A stretch of DNA of 64,000 bases, from positions 45,414,079 to 45,478,078 of the forward strand of contig CM049309.1 in NCBI GenBank assembly GCA_026874595.1, read 5' to 3'. Source of the stretch: Sipunculus nudus (taxonomy: Eukaryota; Annelida; Sipuncula; Golfingiida; Sipunculidae). Positions within the stretch are counted from its first letter, which is position 1. Each line of letters starts with the position of its first letter. Below are positions 58,059 to 64,000 of this stretch, in pieces. The notes beneath the pieces were generated by a model, which made no database searches, had not been told where the DNA came from, and saw only the letters and a list, made by a program, of their open reading frames with translations. A program made the position numbers and the translations under genes.

Positions 58059-58217
58059 GGCAAAAAAAAAATTAAAGGTATGGTTCTCAGGCACCGCCCG
58101 CGTCAATTTTAACCCCCCGCATCAAACATTTTTATTTTGATTTTCATCTTTCAAGAAGAGTAAATTATACAATTTTGATAAGATTTCCTTTCCATTTACC
58201 TTTTTATTTTTTTAGCC
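58059..58217 (+). mobile_element. Family A MITE, copy 3 (internally deleted, TAA target site)
   Basis: Starts GGCAAAAAAAAAATTAAAGG and continues TATGGTTCTCAGGCACCGCC, with GCATCAAACATTTTTATTTT and TCTTTCAAGAAGA as in the first copy. It ends CCTTTTTATTTTTTTAGCC. TAA flanks both ends (58056-58058 and 58218-58220). At 159 bp it lacks about 110 bp of the right half. One C is missing from the left GGCC and one G is mutated in the right. Confidence 0.8.
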
Positions 58218-61207
58218 TAATAATATAATTTTTCATTGTGGCCTTGCACGTGGTGTGGGTTGCTATAAAATTAGCAGATCAGTAAACTATTATGGCACGT
58301 ACAAATGTTGCAACAGGCATTATATGTGCAAGTCATTGGTGAGCAAGAGTTTTAACAAATTGGCCTGTGACTTGGGTTAAGAATTACTTGCACAGAACTG
58401 AGCAGATCAGTAGATTTACGTAGCAGTCATAGATGATGAACAAAAGCAATGTGAGCAGATCAGTGGCGTTGAGTAAGTAAACCAGAGCACATGGAATTGC
58501 GATAAGGCTGTTACACTTTTTGCCTATTACATTCTTGTAATGATCACCAAATTTCCGTAATTCTACGAAATGCCTAATAATTTTAATCATTTCCTATAAT
58601 GGCTGAGTGAATCAGTCATAAAAGTGAAAATGTCTTACACGTTTATCGAAGTAACGTACCGAAAAATACTGATATATTAATCCGGACCAATTTAAGAAAA
58701 GTGTCAAGGACAACACAAAAATCCCCCCAGACTGTGTGAACCATGTCCCTTGCAAGAACCTGATAATCAGGTTAAAAAATTAAATGACCTATCAAATGAT
58801 ACATTTCCTGTATACATACGTTAGAGCATTAAAATTACCCGCTCTCACTGAATGACAAGTGAGACAAGGTTTCCATAGCTGAGACAAACAGACAGTTTAC
58901 GTTTGGTTTTAAATTACCAGATATCATATGGCATTTATAATAAGAAGGATTTCTGAAGATGAGATTTGACCTGTATATCCATGTGATCCATACACCGATA
59001 CTTCGAGCATGGCATACAGGACTGCCCTGATTAGTTTTCGTAATATATATTAAGTTTCCCCAGTATGAGTGGTTCTTAAATTTATTATTCCTTATACAGA
59101 ATTTTTGACAAGTAAACGTCACAAAATACATACATATTCTGTACACATTCAAGATCATTAATACAAATAACCTTTTATATGTATACACAAATTTTAAATA
59201 TTATATAGATCACAGAGATTCCGCACCATAACATTAAGAAATATGGAATTTAAACTAGATTGCACATGATCCCTTAACTAAAACCTAGCCAGAACACCAA
59301 GCATAAATTTTTAATTTTTCTTATTTTAATTGAATTAATTGTTCACGAAAATATTACTCGGAACCTGGTCTACTAGAAGAAATGTGTATCAGTAGATTTA
59401 TCTATTTTGCTCTCCCGACATGACGCAGGTGACCTACATTTATATAGACAAATGATAGGTTATCATTTTTGTGTATCATGAAACCAATGACTTATATTTA
59501 TATTAATAAGATTTTTAAAAATATATATATTTTTTATAAAAATCTATTGAATTGTTGCATAAAAGTTTAAGTCGTTTAAAGGAAAGAAAGTTTGTCAAAC
59601 GATAGGGTACATGATCCCATTACATTCCACTAATCAAGAATTTCAACGGTTTTCATTCGCTATCAAATGTCCCGAGGATATGATTAAAAAAATCAAATAC
59701 GTTATTGAATTTCTGGAATCCCCACGATCCTGACATTTGGAGATTTTGTTTGAGAGAGTGTAAACACCCTAGGCAGGGGTTATACACTACACTCGTCATA
59801 AACCGCCTTCGTTTTAACCACTGCTTCATATAGCAAGATTCCCTGGGTTTTACCACGAAGGCTGGTACACGACTAAGGGTTATAATCATACCGATGAGGG
59901 CGTAGTATTGCATTGTGCATCCAGCTCGAAGCTTTAGAACCCGCTCTCATTGGTTTGATTCTTGACCCTGTGCAAGAACCGATGTAATCTGACCAACAAA
60001 GCGGTACCGGGGAGATTTATGGCTTATAGGATCGTGGTCAACTAAACAGGATATAAAGACATACTGTCTGTATGTAAGACATGTTTCATGCTTTATAAGC
60101 CGTAAGGTCATAACCTGTAGTTAATTTATAAAATTGATGTCTCAAAAAATATAGTCCGTTTTGCCTTTGATATGCGTGCTGTCGGGGGTTCCCGCTCCAT
60201 AGTCCAGGGGCTTATCCTCATGACTATCCTGTTCCTTCCCCGATGTATTATTGCTTACATCAGGTAACGCCACTGCCTTCTATCGGCTTTTCTGCTTTGA
60301 TTTCCTATCTTTTATTATGCCATATCAGTAAGAATTCTCATAGTTTAATTTTGACCGCCTGCTTTTCCGGAGAAGTAGGCCTTATCAGAAGGTACGCTCA
60401 ATAACGTGTGTAACACAACAACAGGACTTTGAGGATGCCTCATCAGGACTTACAATGGCACACACACACATTAACCGATGTATTTTCCACCAAGCCGATG
60501 TGAATTAGTGATGTATTTTTAAAGAAAATGTTGTCATAATTTTGTTCCCGCAGGTATATCAGATAATTCGGACAGATAAATATCCCTCAGTGTAGACTAT
60601 GTCTAATTTAATCAAAATACCTATCGAAGCTTTAAATATGGCCTAATTATCATGATTCATGACACAGTCTGCATGGTGCTTTACTTTTTGGATTTTGAGA
60701 ATTTAATTTAGAATAACCATGATACTGAAGGTGGGTATTTTTTAAGAAGCTTAATCTATTTGGGAAAAGATTTACTTACATACAAAGCTGTCAAGAAACG
60801 CTTGAGATCTAAGAAAAAAAACCCCTTCACTCAACCAGTTTGGGCCCCAGGTGCTCAATGGGCCAAATAATGCACGGTAAGTGGTATGTCTGTGCGTCGG
60901 ACCCAAGTAGTCTGTTGTTTACACACACTTAGAAAAGGCACTTGAAAAAGAGGAAATAACCGTTGAAAATAACGACGTATTATACCGGAGCAATTAATCC
61001 TGTTGCAACACCAGGTTATGAAAATAGCGTCTGTAATGAACTGTCATGACTGATATTTAAGATAAAATGTTTACTAGAGGATATGAACTAAATTTGAAGA
61101 AAAACACGCACCTGATTGGTATAGCTGATTTTTATGCAACAAGAGAATGCTTCTTTAAGTTACCCCCAAACAATGTTGGTTGCTATCTTCTTTGCAATTG
61201 TCATTAC

Positions 61208-61209
<2 letters not shown>
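58218..61209. other. No gene seen (3 kb); scattered CAGATCAGT words
   Basis: The 9-mer CAGATCAGT occurs at 58046, 58275, 58403 and 58456. Region 59930-59990 holds a GGTTTGATTC word like a Pol III B box but no matching A box. Frames of 117 codons (58835-59188, minus) and 86 codons (59653-59913, minus) have no recognisable domain. Confidence 0.45.

Positions 61210-61270
<61 letters not shown>
61210..61270. repeat. (TA)n microsatellite
   Basis: TA run of about 61 bp. Three open frames (65-79 codons) read through it on both strands as Ile-Tyr runs and are not genes. Confidence 0.97.
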
Positions 61271-61274
<4 letters not shown>

Positions 61275-61580
61275 GGTTCTTTTTGGTAAGAAAGGCATAT
61301 CACTGATTCAAAGAAAACAAATCCCAGTGAACATGTGTATCCTTTGGGTAAATACAATGTTTATTCAAACCATAGATAGAAGTAAACTTAAGAGCAGAAA
61401 ACGATAGGATTGGTTTTAAGAGATAGGGTTGTCAAATCGAGGGTTGTCACATGGGTTTTCCGAAATTCATGCAAAATGAATATTTTGACAACCTTACCCT
61501 GCGTTTTTGTTTAATAATAAATACACGCTCTTATCTGACGAAGACTCATAGATGATTAAATTATTAAATTACTTTACTAA
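61271..61580. other. No gene seen
   Basis: Ordinary AT-rich spacer. Confidence 0.5.
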
Positions 61581-61885
61581 GGCCAAAAAATAAAAAGGTA
61601 TGGTTCTCAGGCACTTTTTTTTTCAAAAATCACTGCGGGCAATTTTATATTTGACCTTTTTTGTATATTTCGATAAAAATGTAAAATGATCATGGAAAAA
61701 CATGAAAATAACAGTTTTTTTTGTTAAACGCACTACATAACAAGGGAAATCGTATGAAAATTGTATTACTTTATCTTCTTGAAAGATGAAAATCAAAATT
61801 AAAATGTTTGATGCGGGGGAGGGGGGGGGGGTGAAATTGATGCGGGCGGTGCTTGAGAACCTATAGCTTTTATTTTTTGTTGGCC
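61581..61885 (-). mobile_element. Family A MITE, copy 4 (reverse orientation, TAA target site)
   Basis: Begins GGCCAAAAAATAAAAAGGTA and ends TTTTATTTTTTGTTGGCC, with GGTTCTCAGGCAC on the left and GTGCTTGAGAACC on the right. TAA flanks both ends (61578-61580 and 61886-61888). The CCGCCCGC end lies on the right, so the element is inverted relative to the first copy. It holds the same TATCTTCTTGAAAGATGAAA block on the opposite strand and a G-rich run (61816-61831). At 305 bp it is the longest copy. Confidence 0.85.
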
Positions 61886-62599
61886 TAATGAATTAATTAA
61901 TTGATAACTAAGTGAATACACCGTTACAATAATGTAATAAGATCATATATTGTGCAACATTCATAGGTGAGTAAACATATAATTAATGTATATATATTAT
62001 TATATGGGATCAAAAGATTAAAAATAAAATCCGAGGATTTCATCAAATGTTAAACATGGCCACACGTTGTTCCAATACGTACGAGCACGGTAGGTTTGAC
62101 ATATTGAAGCAGTTGCTTCCCAGTGGGTCACTCCTTTAATGACCGTGAAGACTTTCACGGCAGCCGCCTCGCTGCGTGCGTCTAATTCTCAATGGAACGC
62201 GTCTCACCGGGGAACCGTAAAGAAACCGCATCAAAAGCGATCTTGCCACAAGTTGTCTGACGGACAAACTCTCTGTTGTATAAAGTCATGATGATCATTT
62301 TGTTTTTATTCTATACAGAAAGGGGGTAACCTTTTACTGCCGATAGCTCAGCGGTTTCAGCGGTGATTAACGGATGTATGCAATGACTCATATACCGTAT
62401 GTATTTTATATATATATATAAATATATATATATATGTATGTATATATTTATTTTATATATGAATATATACGTCATATTTATTTTACAGGGGACACGAATT
62501 TATTAGACCATATAATCTGAAAAAAACGTGGTCTTTCCTAATAAACCATATAAACCGAGCTCAGTTTCTCTACATCAGTATTTCTTCTCTCTGTCTCTT
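61886..62599. other. No gene seen; CpG-rich patch
   Basis: 62150-62240 has clustered CpGs. Imperfect TA/TATG-rich sequence spans 62400-62480. Nothing else is recognised. Confidence 0.5.
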
Positions 62600-62840
62600 C
62601 GTTTACGTCAATTCGTATGTGTGATTGTTCACAACATAACTCAAACAACCATGAATGAAATCTAATGAAATTTTTAGGGCAATTTCGGAAAATCCCAATA
62701 AAGAATCGATTAGATTTTGGTGTGGGTCTGGCTCATGATCCAGATTGAGGAAGTACTTCGAAAATATTCACAAATGTGCAGTTACATATGCACGATTGAA
62801 GATTGAAATATGGGCCGAGTAAACGAATGCAAACCCTTGT
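62600..62840 (+). repeat. Dispersed repeat family C, copy 3
   Basis: CATAACTCAAACAACCATGA, GAAATTTTTAGGGCAATTTC, GATTAGATTTTGGTGTGGGT, CTGGCTCATGATCCAGATTG, TATTCACAAATGTGCAGT and ATATGGGCCGAGTAAACGAA in order. This is the best preserved of the three copies and the one that gives the family its GATTAGATTTTGG core. Confidence 0.65.
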
Positions 62841-63557
62841 TGAGGGAACTTGAGAATAGAGGTCAATAAATATATTAATGACTGCCCCCTTTTTTTTTTT
62901 TTGCTAATGCAATCTGCAATTGTCTGGTTTTTTTCTCCCTCATCAATGGAAAATAAAAAACAGGTTTTAATCTTGTTATTAGTCAGAAATAAATCCACGG
63001 TGTTGTCCATGCGAATGAATTGATTTTTTTAACGTTAAACATCCAGACCACCTCTTACATAGAGTATACATCATGCTCCGGAGAGAAGGTGCTGCACGCA
63101 GGCTTGTTTCTCTGAACAGGTGCCCCTTGGTCTCTTGAAAACTAACCATCAAGATTCAATTACCTTTGTTTGGTCCTTTCAGTCCCGCAAGCCTGTTTGG
63201 TGTCTGAAAAATCATCTACCAGCCACTCACACGCAAGCTAAAACCGGCAAAAATGCAATTCACTGATACTGGAATACATACTCAATATCTCCTGACAGGT
63301 ACCGGTCTCTTGAGATGCCTAGAAATGTCTGCCTAATTAGCAAAACCTATAGGCGAACTCCTTTCGCACAAGGATCGCATTTTTTTTTTACTTGGTGGAG
63401 GTAACCGCCTCCATTTTGTAATGCTGACTTCTCTAATTCTTAACCTAAGTATGTACATCTTCAGAGATTCCATTTCGGTTTGGGACCACTTGACAGTGCG
63501 GTGGCACACGATCGCTTCCTAGCATTTCTTTTTATTTCATATCCTGGTGTCTCCCAG
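62841..63557. other. No gene seen
   Basis: Ordinary sequence with a short poly-T run near 62889-62902. No recognised domain. Confidence 0.5.
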
Positions 63558-63811
63558 GCCCGGTGACTACCGCACCTGCGGGTCCTGGGTGTGTAATCAT
63601 CTCCATTGCTGGGTCATAACACCGTGGAACCCTCGAAAGACGCACTCGTAGGTGAGTGATACACGGCTGTTGGTCACAGCCTTCCCATTTAGCCTGCGCT
63701 CATCCTGTATGGGGGTCGACCGTGAAATATCTGACCACCTCGGCCGAGAATCGATCCCACAATCTCCCGGCTTTGAGTTCTGCGGTTTACCCCTGAACCA
63801 CAGAAGCCGGC
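63558..63811 (-). mobile_element. tRNA-derived SINE, copy 2
   Basis: The minus strand starts GCCGGCTTCTG, then the A-box-like TGGTTCAGGGGTAAACCG (complement of 63783-63800) and the B-box-like GGGATCGATTC (complement of 63748-63758). The body shares CGGTCGACCCCC, GGAAGGCTGTG, CGAGTGCGTCTTTCGAGGGT and GACCCAGCAATGGAGAT with 10989-11250. The two copies have drifted considerably but all blocks remain in order. The 73-codon minus-strand frame is this element, not a gene. Confidence 0.75.
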
Positions 63812-64000
63812 ATCGCATATATTAATACACTTGCCTCACTTTTAGCATTAAGATTGGCAGAAACATACGTAGGTAAGAACAAACCCACATGATTAGTTAC
63901 GAATAGACTGCCGAGGTGTCGCAAATATACTAGCTGGCTTAAATGTTCTTGCATTAATTATAGGAAGGAATATTATTTTCATGACTTGTAATGTCACCTC
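63812..64000. other. No gene seen
   Basis: Short AT-rich end of the window. Confidence 0.5.

Noticed and set aside
59900-59990. GGTTTGATTC, B-box-like
   Set aside because: No A box upstream and no second copy in the window.
60410-60450. CTGATGAGG on the minus strand, possible hammerhead
   Set aside because: The GAAA box is absent (CAAA follows CCTC) and no helix I or III is visible.
61067-61407. Three overlapping frames on both strands near 61.2 kb
   Set aside because: All read through the (TA)n microsatellite and have no independent coding signal.
62338-62395. GATAGCTCAGCGGTTTCAGC, A-box-like
   Set aside because: No B box and no acceptor-stem pairing.
1-64000. CRISPR arrays, operons, ribosome binding sites, bacterial-type defence systems
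   Set aside because: The DNA is eukaryotic in texture; the regular tandem repeats have no unique spacers and there are no cas-like or other long genes.

Overview
The window is AT-rich eukaryotic DNA with no protein-coding gene that I can support. The longest open frame is 146 codons and matches no family I recognise. Most frames are under 100 codons, overlap on both strands, or run through microsatellites. Instead there is dense, old repeat content: non-LTR retrotransposon remnants, tRNA-derived SINEs, several short inverted-repeat DNA transposons (MITEs), degenerate tandem arrays built around TGACCT/AGGTCA, long (TA)n tracts and long poly-G/poly-C runs. This texture suits a large invertebrate genome. 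A marine lophotrochozoan such as a bivalve is my best guess, but it rests on remembered texture and not on any diagnostic gene. The window is probably intergenic or deep intronic.

Left third (1-22 kb): a CpG-rich patch with a (GCC)n run (283-520); a degenerate ~350-bp tandem array (541-1740) and a ~104-bp one (1830-2095); a frameshifted LINE reverse transcriptase remnant (5865-6049); the first copies of dispersed families 'B' and 'C'; a fold-back element with G and C runs at its ends (8991-9313); a tRNA-derived SINE (10989-11250); a TAA-flanked MITE (family 'A', 16711-16977); and, on the minus strand near 20.3 kb, a decayed hammerhead-ribozyme-like motif of the kind found in Penelope-like elements.

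Middle third (22-43 kb): a pogo/Tigger-like MITE with TA target duplication (23297-23456); more family B copies; an LTR-like Pol II unit with TATA box and AATAAA (about 28684-29328); a 93-bp repeat, a recent 55-bp minisatellite (34261-34475) and a ~343-bp degenerate array; a 5'-truncated LINE whose 3' end is intact, with a GAAA-tetraloop hairpin and a (TAAAC)n tail (39333-40010); nested (TA)n tracts; and a large imperfect palindrome (41980-42196).

Right third (43-64 kb): tandem duplications, a 32-bp minisatellite, a ~270-bp AGGTCA-bearing array (48170-49560), a tRNA-Glu-like SINE head (52129-52300), an L2/CR1-like retroposon 3' end with (ATT)12 (56760-56876), three more family A MITEs, family C and a second copy of the first SINE (63558-63811).

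No operon, pathway or new defence-type system is visible. The most informative observations are the TAA-flanked MITE family, the ribozyme-like motif, the long palindrome, the six-copy family B, and the recent minisatellite. All family assignments were made by reading the sequence, with no database search.
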